A stretch of DNA of 64,000 nucleotides from Agrobacterium tumefaciens (GCA_017744915.1 JAGIAH010000003.1:124001-188000), one strand, 5' to 3'; shown: positions 47,761 through 57,802, numbered from the stretch's first letter. Notes: generated by a model not told the origin, from the sequence alone. Translations and numbers: made by a program.

Positions 47761-48991
47761 CGCTTGATGAAACGGGCTGGGCAGGCGGCACCGCCGTCTG
47801 CCCGGCCTCCTTCGGCAGAAGATGTTCATACCGCCTGTCGGTCAGCGTCTTCAAAAATGCCACGATGGCGTCCACCCGCTTGTCATCCAGCGCCGGCGCG
47901 GATGTCAGCTCTGTCATGGCGATGTTCTCAGGCACTTCCGGCGCATCCCATGTCTTGCCGGTTTCCGGATTGATCTGACGGCTGGGCTTCTTGCTCTTAT
48001 ATTTCACGTAAAACAGCACCACCGTTCGCAGGTCCTTGAATACGCCATTGTGCATATAAGGACCGGTCACGGCGACGTTGCGCAACGTTGGCACCTTGAA
48101 CTTGCCCCGCTGGGCAGGATCGCCGGCGACGGCCGGATTCTGCGCCAGACCCAGATCGACAGCATCCGGCTTCGAGCCATTCACCGCCCTGACCGCCGTA
48201 TTGGCGGGAACGCCGATGTTGAAATATTTGTGGTTGGTGAAGAGGCCGTCTTCCAGACCCTTTGCGCCACGGATTTCATGGCAGGTATTGCAATTGGTGA
48301 ACTGCGTAGACGAAATCAGAACGCGGCCCAGTTCCTCCTGGTCGGTCAGCTTTTCTTCGCCGCGCAGGAAGCGGTCATATTTGGAATCGAAGGTGGAAAA
48401 TTCGTCCGAGTGCTCGAAGCTCGCCAGCGCCTTGGTCATCGCGGCATAGGCGGTTTCATCGCTCTGGAACACATCCTTGCCGAACTGCGTGCCAAAGGCC
48501 GCGACGTAATCCGCGTTCTCCCAGAGCCGTTTCACGACAGCGGCCTTATCCGGCATGCCCATTTCGAGGGGATTGAGCGGCGGCCCGCCCGCCTGATCCT
48601 CCAGCAACGAGGCACGGCCATCCCAGAACTGCCCGCCCACATACTCTCCCGCCGCGTTCTTGCTGAAAGGCGGCGTGAACTTCGCGTAAGCCGCAGTGGG
48701 CGCATTGCGGTCGCCAAGAGAAATCCCGTCATCGCCCAGCGATACATCCCGCCCGACCTTTTCGCTCTCCCGCGCATCGGAAAACCCGGCCGCCTGCATA
48801 TGGCAGGTGGAACAGGCCATGGTGCGGTTCATCGAAAGATTGGGGTCATCGAAGAGAGCCGCACCGAGCTTTTCCAGCGTCGCATAATCTTCACCGCCAT
48901 GGGCAGCGGTGCCGTCGAACCCGGCGCCCAAAGGGGCTAGAAGAATGGGTGCCGCGAGAGCGACAGAGAGAAAAAATCCGGGTTTCATCAT
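47741..48991 (-). CDS. di-heme cytochrome c peroxidase / MauG-family protein
   Basis: A 416-residue secreted protein: signal peptide ([18 protein letters not shown]), first haem site ACSTCH near residue 55, second NCNTCH in the C-terminal half, plus SRNAPT-like [15 protein letters not shown] and [16 protein letters not shown], the conserved loop with a distal Met/His. This is the bacterial cytochrome c peroxidase (CCP)/MauG group, which reduces peroxide or performs radical oxidation. Which activity it has cannot be decided. Two adjacent ATGs (48991, 48988) start the signal peptide; an earlier frame start at 49075 is less likely. Confidence 0.88.
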   Translation of the reverse strand: MMKPGFFLSVALAAPILLAPLGAGFDGTAAHGGEDYATLEKLGAALFDDPNLSMNRTMACSTCHMQAAGFSDARESEKVGRDVSLGDDGISLGDRNAPTAAYAKFTPPFSKNAAGEYVGGQFWDGRASLLEDQAGGPPLNPLEMGMPDKAAVVKRLWENADYVAAFGTQFGKDVFQSDETAYAAMTKALASFEHSDEFSTFDSKYDRFLRGEEKLTDQEELGRVLISSTQFTNCNTCHEIRGAKGLEDGLFTNHKYFNIGVPANTAVRAVNGSKPDAVDLGLAQNPAVAGDPAQRGKFKVPTLRNVAVTGPYMHNGVFKDLRTVVLFYVKYKSKKPSRQINPETGKTWDAPEVPENIAMTELTSAPALDDKRVDAIVAFLKTLTDRRYEHLLPKEAGQTAVPPAQPVSSSVTPKAP

Positions 48992-49212
48992 CGGTAGGCA
49001 CGCTCGAAATAAAATGCGCAGTAACAGGCTCAAACCGGGAAATGTCAGGCGGTTTTCGGTCCCGTCGCGCTTCACCGGACTGGGCAGCGAGCGCTAACTC
49101 GCTTTTCCATATCCCATAAAAAGACCTATAGCACTTTCCCGTGATCGGAGCCTACAAACTTTCGCAGCTTGCTCCACTTTGCCGCACGTCCCTCGGCCAG
49201 AACCGCAAACGA

Positions 49213-50529
49213 TCAGCCGCCTCTGGCTATGGCGTGGAAGAAAGCGCCCGAGACAAAACCTCTCCTGCCGCCCGATGGCCCGAGCGGGCGGCCCTGCCCG
49301 TCGGCGATCCGGGCAAAGGGCTCATCGCGGCCGGGATCGGTGACCCGGGCATAGTGAAACTCGTGGCCGCGCAGAACATCCCCCGCCACGCCGAGCGGGC
49401 CGTCTGCCGCGATCGTCGCCTGCCGGTAACCGAGATTCATCTTGCGTGTCGCAAAGCTCGTGGCGTGCGACAGGAGACCAGTCATGGCATGGGTCACGCC
49501 GTCAGCATCCTCCAGCGCCTCGCCGAGCACCATGTAACCGCCGCACTCGCCATGCACCGGCTTAGTCTCTGCAAAACGGGAAATACCCGCCTTGAAGCCG
49601 GCAGCGCCGGCAAGTTTTCCGGCAAAAAGCTCGGGATAGCCGCCCGGCAGCCAGCAGATATCACAGCTCTCATCGGGCGCCTCATCGGCGAGCGGCGAAA
49701 ACGGCACGATCTCTGCCCCGGCCGCACGCCAATGCTTCCTGAGATGCGGATAAAGGAAGGTGAAAGCGGCATCCTCCGCCAGCGCGATGCGCTGACCGGG
49801 TGGCGCAATTGCCGCCTCCACCGAACCAGAAGGCATCTCCACCGACGCGGCGAGTGAAAACAAGGCGTCGAGATCGATGGATTTTTCCATTGCATCCGCG
49901 AGCCGGTCTATATGTGCGTCAATTTCCGGATGTTCGCTCGCCTGCACCAGCCCCAGGTGCCGCTCCGGCAGGATGAGAGAAGGATCGCGCAGAACGCAGC
50001 CGACAACGGGCAAGCCGATTTTTTCGATGGCTTCGGTGCATAGCGTCCGGTGCCTTTCGCTGCCGGCCCGGTTCAGCACCACCGCCCCCATGGTGACATC
50101 AGGATCGTAGTGGGCAAAACCATGCGCAATGGCTGCCGCCGTCTGCGACTGACCGGAGACATCCAGCACCAGCAGCACGGGAATGCCGAACAGCCGGGCC
50201 AGATCCGCCGCCGAGCCGGTGCGGTTTTCCCCCACGGGAATACCATCGAACAGGCCCATGGCGCTTTCGATGAGAATGAGTTCCGCGCCCTCGGTCTGCT
50301 GCGAAAACAGATGCCGCAGCAGGTCCGGCTGCATGGCCCAGCTGTCCAGATTGAGACCCGGCGTGCCGGTGGCGAAGGCATGGAAACCGGGATCGATATA
50401 ATCCGGCCCGGTCTTGATGCCGCGCACCTTGACCCCGCGACGCGCAAAGGCGCGGAGCAGGCCGATGGTCACGCTGGTCTTGCCGGAGCCCGAGCGCGGC
50501 GCCCCAATGATGATTGCCCGCGCCGTCAT
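49213..50529 (-). CDS. cobB: hydrogenobyrinic acid a,c-diamide synthase
   Basis: Amidates the a and c side chains of hydrogenobyrinate with glutamine and ATP, just before cobalt insertion. The 438-residue protein has an N-terminal dethiobiotin-synthetase-like ATPase (GAPRSGSGKTSVTIGLLRA) and a C-terminal class I glutamine amidotransferase domain with the nucleophile in HGECGGYMVLGE. It overlaps cobA by 4 nt and is the last gene of the minus-strand cob run. Not to be confused with the sirtuin also named CobB. Confidence 0.95.
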   Translation of the reverse strand: MTARAIIIGAPRSGSGKTSVTIGLLRAFARRGVKVRGIKTGPDYIDPGFHAFATGTPGLNLDSWAMQPDLLRHLFSQQTEGAELILIESAMGLFDGIPVGENRTGSAADLARLFGIPVLLVLDVSGQSQTAAAIAHGFAHYDPDVTMGAVVLNRAGSERHRTLCTEAIEKIGLPVVGCVLRDPSLILPERHLGLVQASEHPEIDAHIDRLADAMEKSIDLDALFSLAASVEMPSGSVEAAIAPPGQRIALAEDAAFTFLYPHLRKHWRAAGAEIVPFSPLADEAPDESCDICWLPGGYPELFAGKLAGAAGFKAGISRFAETKPVHGECGGYMVLGEALEDADGVTHAMTGLLSHATSFATRKMNLGYRQATIAADGPLGVAGDVLRGHEFHYARVTDPGRDEPFARIADGQGRPLGPSGGRRGFVSGAFFHAIARGG

Positions 50530-51314
50530 GAACCGGACACTCCAAGACGGTCCCGCATCGAAACAATCTCGCCGATAACGATCAAAGCCGGCGCTTCGAA
50601 GCTTTCCCGCCTTGCATCGTCAGCTATGCTTTGCAATGTGCCGATGAAAATCCGTTCCTGCGCAGTGGTTGCCGACATGATGACGGCGACAGGCGTTTTT
50701 CCCGAACGTCCACCCTGCATCAGAAGACCGGCAATCGTGCCGATATTCTTCAGCCCCATATAAACGACGATGGGTTCCTGCGTTTTCGCCAGTGCCAGCC
50801 AGTCGAGATCCTCTTCGGTGCCTGCTGCGTGGCCGGTGGCGAGCGTCACGGCGCGGCTGATGCCGCGCATGGTGGCCGGAATGTGCGCCGAGGCGAGTGC
50901 AGTGAACGACGAGGTCATGCCCGGCAATATGCGAAACGGAATGCCGGCGTGGACAAGTGCTTCCGCCTCTTCACCACCGCGCCCGAAAATAAAGGGATCA
51001 CCGCCCTTCAGCCGCAGCACCTTTTTGCCCTGCCGGGCAAAATCGATCAGCGAAGCGGTAATATCATCCTGCATCGCGGAGGGCTTGCCGCCCCTTTTGC
51101 CGGCAAAAACAATCTCTGCCTGCGGACCGAGTGCCACGACATCGTCGCTCACCAGCGCATCGCGCACGATGATATCGGCCTGCGACAGCGCGAGCGCCAC
51201 TTCGAGCGTCAGATAACGCACGTCGCCCGGCCCTGCACCCGCGAGCCAGACGTGTCCGGCTTCGAAGATCGGACCTTTTGCGGCAATGTTATCTAAAATC
51301 TGCGGTATCGACAT
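50526..51314 (-). CDS. cobA: uroporphyrinogen-III C-methyltransferase (SUMT)
   Basis: Makes precorrin-2 from uroporphyrinogen III by two SAM-dependent methylations, the branch point into siroheme and B12. The 262-residue protein shows VWLAGAGPGDVRYLTL (SAM-binding GxGxGD), VFAGKRGGKPS and LRLKGGDPFIFGRGGEE, the SUMT signatures. The ATG at 51312-51314 lies 58 nt from the divergent cbiD start. The two genes face away from each other, which breaks the minus-strand array. Confidence 0.96.
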   Translation of the reverse strand: MSIPQILDNIAAKGPIFEAGHVWLAGAGPGDVRYLTLEVALALSQADIIVRDALVSDDVVALGPQAEIVFAGKRGGKPSAMQDDITASLIDFARQGKKVLRLKGGDPFIFGRGGEEAEALVHAGIPFRILPGMTSSFTALASAHIPATMRGISRAVTLATGHAAGTEEDLDWLALAKTQEPIVVYMGLKNIGTIAGLLMQGGRSGKTPVAVIMSATTAQERIFIGTLQSIADDARRESFEAPALIVIGEIVSMRDRLGVSGS

Positions 51315-51372
51315 TGTTCTTGGCTGCTTTTTAACGATGACGGAAAAAGCCGTCCCGGCTATAGGAATTCAT

Positions 51373-52503
51373 ATGGAAACGGATGGAAAGACCCTTCGCC
51401 GCGGCTGGACCACGGGCACCTGCGCGGCAGCCGCCACGAAGGCGGCCTGCGTCGCCCTTCTGACCGGCGAGTTTCCTTACCCTGTCGAGGTGGAACTTCC
51501 AAGCGGCGCGAGGCCGGCATTTTCCCTCGCCACCGAGGAAAAAGGTGAAAACTTCGCGCGCGCCGGTGTCGTCAAGGATGCTGGCGACGATCCCGACGTC
51601 ACCCACGGCGCGCTGATCGAAAGCACGGTCAGACGGGGCGAACCGGGAACCGGTATCACTTTCAGGGCCGGCAAGGGCGTCGGCACGATCACGAGGCCGG
51701 GCCTGCCCCTGCCACCGGGAGAACCCGCAATAAACCCCGTTCCGCGCAGGATGATCGAGACCGCCATTCGCGAAGTGGCTGGCGAGGATGCCGATTTCGA
51801 GGTCGAGATTTCCGTCCGCGATGGCGAGAAGCTGGCGGAAAAAACCCTGAATGGCAGGCTCGGCATCCTCGGCGGCATTTCCATCCTCGGCACCACCGGC
51901 GTTGTCATTCCCTTTTCCTGCTCGGCCTGGATTCACTCCATCTGGCGCGGCATCGATGTGGCCCGCGCGACCGGCTGCACCCATGTGCTCGGCGCCACCG
52001 GCAATACATCCGAAAAGGCCGGGCAGATGCTTTACGACCTGCCGGAAACCGCTCTGATCGACATGGGCGATTTCATCGGCGGCATGCTCAAATATCTGCG
52101 CAGCCACCCGGTCGAGCGGGTAACGATCGCCGGTGGCGTCGCCAAGATGACCAAACTCGCCCAGGGCATGCTCGACGTGCATTCCAAAAAGGGCCTTGCC
52201 GACCTTGAAGCATTGGCGGCATTGGCCACGGAGGCTGGAGGGGATGACAATCTCGCCATTGCCATCCGTCAAGCAAACATGGTTGCGCACGCCTTTCAGC
52301 TCGCCGAAAGCGCGGGGATAGACCTCGGCGCGATCGTTGCGGAAAAAGCCTGGGTGACCGCCGCGGCGGCACTGAAGACGCCGGCCATCGCACTCGATAT
52401 TCTGGTGTTTGATCGTCAGGGTGTCCTCAAGGGGCGCACCGCCTCCACACCGTCGCATCAGCCCGCAGCATCCTCCTTCGGGGATCTGAACCGGCGTACA
52501 TAG
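51373..52503 (+). CDS. cbiD: cobalt-precorrin-5B C1-methyltransferase CbiD
   Basis: Methylates C1 of the corrin ring. The protein (376 residues from ATG 51373) has the CbiD hallmark [18 protein letters not shown] near the N-terminus, [10 protein letters not shown] and [11 protein letters not shown], and [14 protein letters not shown] 51373 is preceded by TAGGAA; an ATG at 51337 is an alternative. It is on the opposite strand from the surrounding cob genes and its 3' end overlaps cobM by 46 nt. CbiD is the anaerobic-route counterpart of CobF; see findings. Confidence 0.93.
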   Translation: METDGKTLRRGWTTGTCAAAATKAACVALLTGEFPYPVEVELPSGARPAFSLATEEKGENFARAGVVKDAGDDPDVTHGALIESTVRRGEPGTGITFRAGKGVGTITRPGLPLPPGEPAINPVPRRMIETAIREVAGEDADFEVEISVRDGEKLAEKTLNGRLGILGGISILGTTGVVIPFSCSAWIHSIWRGIDVARATGCTHVLGATGNTSEKAGQMLYDLPETALIDMGDFIGGMLKYLRSHPVERVTIAGGVAKMTKLAQGMLDVHSKKGLADLEALAALATEAGGDDNLAIAIRQANMVAHAFQLAESAGIDLGAIVAEKAWVTAAAALKTPAIALDILVFDRQGVLKGRTASTPSHQPAASSFGDLNRRT

Positions 52504-53231
52504 TCGGTACTATAAAGCGCACTTTCGCGGAAATCCGTCGAGGACAGACCACGCCCGACGAAAATCAGCGCCGTGCGCTCCACCGGCTCGGCCACAAGCT
52601 TGCCCTCGATATCGAAAAGCGTGCCACGAATGACCCGTTCATCCGGCCAGGAGGCGCGCACGACAATGGCGACCGGGCAATCGGAGCCATAAAGCGGTGT
52701 CAGCTCCTCCACCACCTTGCCGATGGCATGGATGGCGAGATGGATGGCGAGTGTTGCGCCTGTCGCGCCGAAAGCCTTCAGCGTCTCACCCTCGGGCATT
52801 TTTGAAGCGCGGCCGGAAATACGGGTCAGCACCAGGCTCTGGGCCACTTCCGGCACCGTCAGCTCCCGCTGCAGGGTGGCAGCGGCGGCGGCGAAGGAGG
52901 GCACACCGGGGGTTACGGTATAAGCGAGACCCAGGCGCTCCAGCCGGCGGATCTGCTCACCCATGGCGCTCCAGACCGAAAGATCGCCGGAATGCAACCG
53001 CGCCACATCCTTGCCGGCCTTCGCAGCCGCCACGAACTCCGCCTCGATCTCGTCGAGCGAAAGTGCTGCCGTATCGACAATGCGGGCACCCGGCGGGCAA
53101 TAGTCAATCAAGGCCTTCGGAACCAGCGAACCGGCGTAAAGGCAGACCGGGCAGGCCGCGATAAGATCGCGCCCGCGCACCGTGATGAGATCGGCAGCAC
53201 CCGGACCGGCGCCGATGAAATGAACCGTCAT
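52458..53231 (-). CDS. cobM: precorrin-4 C11-methyltransferase
   Basis: SAM-dependent methylation of precorrin-4 to precorrin-5. The 257-residue protein has [46 protein letters not shown] and [12 protein letters not shown], the CobM/CbiF pattern. It overlaps cobE by 4 nt. Its 3' end lies over the 3' end of cbiD on the other strand. Confidence 0.96.
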   Translation of the reverse strand: MTVHFIGAGPGAADLITVRGRDLIAACPVCLYAGSLVPKALIDYCPPGARIVDTAALSLDEIEAEFVAAAKAGKDVARLHSGDLSVWSAMGEQIRRLERLGLAYTVTPGVPSFAAAAATLQRELTVPEVAQSLVLTRISGRASKMPEGETLKAFGATGATLAIHLAIHAIGKVVEELTPLYGSDCPVAIVVRASWPDERVIRGTLFDIEGKLVAEPVERTALIFVGRGLSSTDFRESALYSTDYVRRFRSPKEDAAG

Positions 53232-53647
53232 TCTTGTTCTCCGTATTCGATGGCGCTGCAGCTACCACGCGGCGCGGCGATCGTCGTTGCGATAGCCACA
53301 GTTACCTCACCAACCACAAGGCGTGGCGCAACCAGCCTTGCACTTGCCCCAGCCGCCGCAAGCGCCGCTGCTTCGCTGACGCTTGGCGAACCAGCGTGAT
53401 CGAGGCTGGCCTGTGAAAATGTCATTGTCTCGGCGGCAACCGCTTCGAGCCGTTCCTGCGCTACGATTTCAAGCGGCAGAGACAGACCCTTCGCCGCCGC
53501 CACAAGACCGGCCTCCTCGGCCTTGAGCGGCGCAGTCGCCAGATGGTCGACCGTCATGCCAAAGGCACGCTCGGCAGCCCGCACAGCCGCGATAATCGCA
53601 TCCGAGGCGGCACCTTTGCGGCAGCCTATACCGGCCACGGTCACCAT
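53228..53647 (-). CDS. cobE: CobE / CbiG C-terminal-type protein
   Basis: A 139-residue protein beginning [18 protein letters not shown], with LSLPLEIV and [15 protein letters not shown], as in CobE and in the C-terminal domain of CbiG. CobE is required in the aerobic pathway but its reaction is not established. The ATG overlaps the cobL stop (ATGGTGA), and cobM overlaps its end by 4 nt. No CbiG N-terminal (lactone-opening) domain is attached. Confidence 0.9.
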   Translation of the reverse strand: MVTVAGIGCRKGAASDAIIAAVRAAERAFGMTVDHLATAPLKAEEAGLVAAAKGLSLPLEIVAQERLEAVAAETMTFSQASLDHAGSPSVSEAAALAAAGASARLVAPRLVVGEVTVAIATTIAAPRGSCSAIEYGEQE

Positions 53648-54900
53648 GGCTTGACCCAGTTCCATTGTGTTACCGGCATGGCCGGACGCCAGCCGGACAT
53701 GGAACCGACAGCAGCAGCCCGCGAGACTTCCAGCCGGATCATCGAACCGCCGAATTTCGCATGGGTAGCCAGTAACACCGCCTCCATTTCCAGCGTCACC
53801 GCATTGGCCACCAGCCGCCCGCCCGGTTTCAGGGCGTCCATGGCGGCGTCCAGCACGCCCGTCTCACTGCCACCGCCCCCGATAAAAATCGCATCCGGCG
53901 GAGACAAGCCTTCAAAAGCCGCCGGTGCCCTGCCGATCATGACCTCGAGCCCTGGGACACCGAAAGCATCGGCATTGCGGGCGATCCGCTCTGCCCTTTC
54001 CGGATGCTGCTCGATGGCGATGGCGCGCAGCGAAGGGTGCGATAACATCCATTCGATGCCAATCGAGCCGGAGCCCGCACCAATATCCCACAGCAGCTCT
54101 CCCCGGCGGGGGGCGAGTGAGGAGAGCGTGACGGCGCGGATTTCACGCTTGGTGATCTGCCCGTCATGTTCGAACAGGCCGTCATCAAGCCCATGAGTAA
54201 ACGGCAGGACACGTGCGCCCTCATCCGCCACGACTTCGATCGCCACGACGTTCAGCGGATCAATATCTTTAAAGCCAAAATCAGCTGCCCGGACCTGCCG
54301 CCGCTCTTCCCGGTCGCCCCCCAATGCTTCAAGCAGGACGAATTCCGAACGGCCGAAGCCGGACTCGGACAGCAGCCGCGCAATCAAGGCCGGGTCGCGC
54401 TCATCGGAGGTCAGCGCGATGATCCGCGCGCCATGATGCAGATGTGGCCGCAACAGATCGATGGGGCGACCATGCAGCGAAACGCATTCAGCCGATTGCA
54501 GGGCCCAGCCGAGCCGAGCCGCGGCCAGCGAAAAGGCGGAAGGCGAGGGATAACAGACCGTTTCCTCCGCAAGAATCCGCCGCAGAAGCGTGACCCCGAC
54601 GCCATAAAAGAACGGATCGCCCGAGGCCAGCACACACACCCGGCGGCGGCGCAACGCGAGAACATCGCTCATTTCCACATCGAACGGCACCGGCCAGGCG
54701 CGGGCTTCGCCGCGAATGGCCGGTGCCGCCAGTTCCAGATGGCGTTTGCCGCCGAAAACCACCTCGGCCGCCTCTATGGCGCGGAGCGCGTTTTCACCCA
54801 GCCCCTTAAGCCCGTCCTCGCCGATACCGACGATGGAAAGCCACGGCTTTTCGTTCTTTTCAGTGGAAGCCTTTGCCGTTCCGGAATATTCAGACATCAT
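53641..54900 (-). CDS. cobL: precorrin-6Y C5,15-methyltransferase (decarboxylating)
   Basis: Bifunctional enzyme: methylates C5 and C15 and decarboxylates the ring-C acetate to give precorrin-8X. In order, residues about 18-220 form the CobL-N/CbiE methyltransferase (LSIVGIGEDGLKGL, VLASGDPFFYGVG), and about 225-419 the CbiT-like domain (ELLWDIGAGSGSIGIEW, IFIGGGG). The 419-residue length agrees with the fused form. The ATG at 54898-54900 is preceded by GGAG; it overlaps the cobK ATG on the opposite strand. Confidence 0.96.
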   Translation of the reverse strand: MMSEYSGTAKASTEKNEKPWLSIVGIGEDGLKGLGENALRAIEAAEVVFGGKRHLELAAPAIRGEARAWPVPFDVEMSDVLALRRRRVCVLASGDPFFYGVGVTLLRRILAEETVCYPSPSAFSLAAARLGWALQSAECVSLHGRPIDLLRPHLHHGARIIALTSDERDPALIARLLSESGFGRSEFVLLEALGGDREERRQVRAADFGFKDIDPLNVVAIEVVADEGARVLPFTHGLDDGLFEHDGQITKREIRAVTLSSLAPRRGELLWDIGAGSGSIGIEWMLSHPSLRAIAIEQHPERAERIARNADAFGVPGLEVMIGRAPAAFEGLSPPDAIFIGGGGSETGVLDAAMDALKPGGRLVANAVTLEMEAVLLATHAKFGGSMIRLEVSRAAAVGSMSGWRPAMPVTQWNWVKPW

Positions 54901-55681
54901 GACACGCTCCATACTCATCCTTGGCGGCACGGCGGATGCCCGCATTCTGGCCGGCCAGCTGGCCGAGGACTCCGGCTACCGAATTCTGCTGTCCATGGCC
55001 GGGCGCACGCTCTCGCCGGTGGAACAGCCCGTGCCGATGCGCAGCGGCGGATTTGGCGGCGCGACGGGGCTGGCGAATTTCATCCGCACAGAGGGTTTCG
55101 ATATTCTGGTGGATGCCACTCATCCCTATGCGGCCAGAATTTCCGCCAATGCCGTCGAGGCGGCAAGGCTTGCTGACATTCCACTGATCGTTCTTTCGCG
55201 TCCCGTCTGGCCGCGTCTGCCGGGTGATACATGGCAGAGCGTCCATACCATCGGTCAGGCCGTTGCCGCGCTCGGCAGCGACGGCAGACGCGTGTTTCTG
55301 GCCCTCGGACGGCAGGAGCTTCTTCCTTTCGAAGCCGCGCCCCAGCATAGCTACCTCATCCGCAGCGTCGACCCGGTGGAGCCGCCGCTGAAGGCGCCGG
55401 ATGCGCGTTACATCACTGTGCGCGGCCCTTTCCTGATGGAAGATGAAATCCGCATGCTGGAGGAAAACCGCATCGAGGTGGTGATATCGAAAAACTCCGG
55501 CGGCAGCGCCAGTTACGGCAAGATCGAAGCGGCGAGACAGCTTGGCCTGCCGGTCATCATGATCGAACGGCCGCAACAGTTGAACGATACGCCCGCGAAT
55601 AATGTGACCGTGCCGGATATCGCCAGTGCGCTCACCGCCATACGCCATCAGCTTTCCCTTTTCGAAAACCGTGGCGAATAA
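54899..55681 (+). CDS. cobK: precorrin-6A reductase
   Basis: NADPH-dependent reduction of precorrin-6A to dihydroprecorrin-6A. The 260-residue protein begins MTRSILILGGTADARILAGQL and has DATHPYAARISANA, VFLALGRQEL and ISKNSGGSASYGKIEAAR, the CobK/CbiJ pattern. It lies on the plus strand between cobL and cobJ. Its start codon shares bases with cobL's start on the other strand, and its last 34 nt lie over the end of cobJ. No convincing Shine-Dalgarno is seen, so expression may depend on the upstream sequence inside cobL. Confidence 0.95.
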   Translation: MTRSILILGGTADARILAGQLAEDSGYRILLSMAGRTLSPVEQPVPMRSGGFGGATGLANFIRTEGFDILVDATHPYAARISANAVEAARLADIPLIVLSRPVWPRLPGDTWQSVHTIGQAVAALGSDGRRVFLALGRQELLPFEAAPQHSYLIRSVDPVEPPLKAPDARYITVRGPFLMEDEIRMLEENRIEVVISKNSGGSASYGKIEAARQLGLPVIMIERPQQLNDTPANNVTVPDIASALTAIRHQLSLFENRGE

Positions 55682-56409
55682 ACGATCGGTTCCTTGCCGG
55701 AACGCGCGATCAGGCGGGTTTCCACCGAACCGACGACGATGCAGGTAGCCATGTCGGCCATGTCGCTCGACGCCTCCGATAGCGGCACGACCCGAATGCG
55801 CTCGTCCGCCCGGCCCGCGGCGCGGCCGAAGATCACCGGCACAGAGCCGGGCAAATGTTTGCGCAACAGATCAAAGGCAGTACCAAGCTGATGCGGCCGT
55901 GCTTTGCTGACGGGATTGTAGAAGGCCATCACGAATCCGGCTTCGGCCGCCGCAATCAGCCGTTTTTCGATGATGCCCCAGGGCTTGAGATTGTCCGAAA
56001 GCGAAATAGCACAGAAATCATGGCCGAGCGGCGCACCAGCTTTGGCGGCCACGGCCAGCATGGCGGTCACGCCCGGCACGACGGAAAAATCAATGTCGCG
56101 CCATTCAGAAGGGCCGTTTTCAATCGCCTCGCAGATGGCTGCCGCCATGGCGAAAACACCGGGATCGCCACCGGAAACCACGCAGACCTTGCCACCTTCG
56201 GCCGCAAGCGTGAGCGCCTGTTCGGCGCGGGAGATTTCCTCACGGTTGTCAGAGGCATGGCGCCGCTGGTGAGGCCCAAGCGACAGACGATCGAGATAGG
56301 GAATATAACCGAAAAAATCTTCCGAAGCCTCGACGGCGGCGAGTGCCTCGGGCGTCACCTGATCCACGTTGCCGGGACCAAGGCCGACAACGACGAGTTT
56401 GCCGGTCAT
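55648..56409 (-). CDS. cobJ: precorrin-3B C17-methyltransferase
   Basis: Ring-contraction methyltransferase forming precorrin-4 from precorrin-3B. The 253-residue protein has VVVGLGPGNVDQVTPEA, GYIPYLDRL, VVSGGDPGVFAMAAA and GHDFCAISLSDNLKPW, diagnostic of CobJ/CbiH. It overlaps cobI by 4 nt. Confidence 0.96.
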   Translation of the reverse strand: MTGKLVVVGLGPGNVDQVTPEALAAVEASEDFFGYIPYLDRLSLGPHQRRHASDNREEISRAEQALTLAAEGGKVCVVSGGDPGVFAMAAAICEAIENGPSEWRDIDFSVVPGVTAMLAVAAKAGAPLGHDFCAISLSDNLKPWGIIEKRLIAAAEAGFVMAFYNPVSKARPHQLGTAFDLLRKHLPGSVPVIFGRAAGRADERIRVVPLSEASSDMADMATCIVVGSVETRLIARSGKEPIVYSPRFSKRES

Positions 56410-57173
56410 GGCGCTTCGCCCCCAAAAGGTCTGGTTTTCCAGCCCGGCACCAGAACCAGCGAAAAATAGGGCGCGGGCGAGGCATCACGTTCAATGAGCC
56501 GCACGGCGTGGCTGTTCGCCATGGTGCCACGCTCGACATAAAGCGCCTCTTCCAGCTTGCCGGCCACTTCCAGCGCACGGCGGATTTTTGGCAGATTACG
56601 GCCGACCTTCATGATCACGGCGCCGTCCGTGCCGGAGAGCCGCTCCGCGAGCACGTCTTCCGCCAGCGTACCGGGAAGCACGCTCAATATGTCATCGCCC
56701 TGCACCAGCGGCAGGCCGGCCATCGACCAGCAGCCGGACATGGCCGTGATGCCGGCGACAACTTCCGCCTCATAGGACGGTGCAAGCCTCAGATGGAGGT
56801 GCATATAGGAGCCGTAAAACAGCGGATCGCCTTCAGAGAGCACGGCCACAGTGCGTCCGGCATCGAGATGCACGGCAATATCCTTTGCCGACTGATCAAA
56901 GAACGCGGCAATCGCACCGCGATAATCCTCGCCGTTCTTGTCGCTTTCGACGGTGACGGGATAGACCAACGGCATTTCCAGCGTACCGGGGCGAATGAAG
57001 GCTTCGACGATGCCACGGCCATTGCCGGTGCTGCCCTTCTTGCAGAAAAAGGCGAGAACGTCGGCATTTTCGATGGCACGCACGGCTTTCAGCGTCAGAA
57101 GTTCCGGATCACCGGGACCGGTGCCAACGCCGACGAGTTTACCCTTGGCCTGTTCAAAAAGAGCAGCACTCAC
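56406..57173 (-). CDS. cobI: precorrin-2 C20-methyltransferase
   Basis: Adds the C20 methyl to precorrin-2 to give precorrin-3A. The 255-residue protein has VGVGTGPGDPELLTLKAVRAI (in part), VLSEGDPLFYGSYMHLHLRL and VVAGITAMSGCWSMAGLPL, the CobI/CbiL pattern. It overlaps cobH and cobJ by 4 nt each, so the three are translated as a coupled chain. Confidence 0.96.
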   Translation of the reverse strand: MSAALFEQAKGKLVGVGTGPGDPELLTLKAVRAIENADVLAFFCKKGSTGNGRGIVEAFIRPGTLEMPLVYPVTVESDKNGEDYRGAIAAFFDQSAKDIAVHLDAGRTVAVLSEGDPLFYGSYMHLHLRLAPSYEAEVVAGITAMSGCWSMAGLPLVQGDDILSVLPGTLAEDVLAERLSGTDGAVIMKVGRNLPKIRRALEVAGKLEEALYVERGTMANSHAVRLIERDASPAPYFSLVLVPGWKTRPFGGEAP

Positions 57174-57802
57174 AGGCCAGCCCTCGCAACCGCGTTGATG
57201 GCCGCTGCCGTCATGGCCGAGCCACCCAAACGTCCCTTGACGATGGCATAGGGAATGCCGAGCGCACTCGCCTCCAGCGCATCCTTCGATTCCGCCGCAC
57301 CGACAAAACCGACCGGCATGCCGATGATGGCGGCCGGGCGTGGGGCGCCTTTTTCCAGCATTTCCAGCAGATAAAACAGCGCCGTCGGCGCGTTGCCGAT
57401 AGCGACCAGCGCACCTTCCAGATGATCCGCCCAGAGATCGAGCGCGGCAGCGGATCGGGTGTTGCCAATGTTTTTCGCAAGTTCCGGCGTGCGTGGATCG
57501 CGAAGCGTGCAGATGACAGCGTTATCAGCCGGAAGCCTTGCGTGCGTCACGCCATGGGCAACCATTTGGGCATCACACAGAACGGGTTTGCCGGCGAGCA
57601 AGGCGCCGCGCGCCGCCGAAACGAAATCCGGCGAGAAGCGGAAATGGCCTGCCGCCTCTACCTGCCCGCAGGCATGGATCATGCGAATGGCGATATCCGC
57701 CTGCTCTGCGGTAAAGGCGGATAAATCCGCTTCTTCGCGAATAATGGCGAAAGAGCGCTCATAGATCGCATTGCCATCGCGAATATAATCATAGTCGGTC
57801 AT
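57170..57802 (-). CDS. cobH: precorrin-8X methylmutase
   Basis: Moves the C11 methyl to C12, giving hydrogenobyrinate. The 210-residue protein has the catalytic His in MIHACGQVEAAGHF and GMPVGFVGAAESKDAL, both typical of CobH/CbiC. It overlaps cobG and cobI by 4 nt each. Confidence 0.96.
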   Translation of the reverse strand: MTDYDYIRDGNAIYERSFAIIREEADLSAFTAEQADIAIRMIHACGQVEAAGHFRFSPDFVSAARGALLAGKPVLCDAQMVAHGVTHARLPADNAVICTLRDPRTPELAKNIGNTRSAAALDLWADHLEGALVAIGNAPTALFYLLEMLEKGAPRPAAIIGMPVGFVGAAESKDALEASALGIPYAIVKGRLGGSAMTAAAINAVARAGL

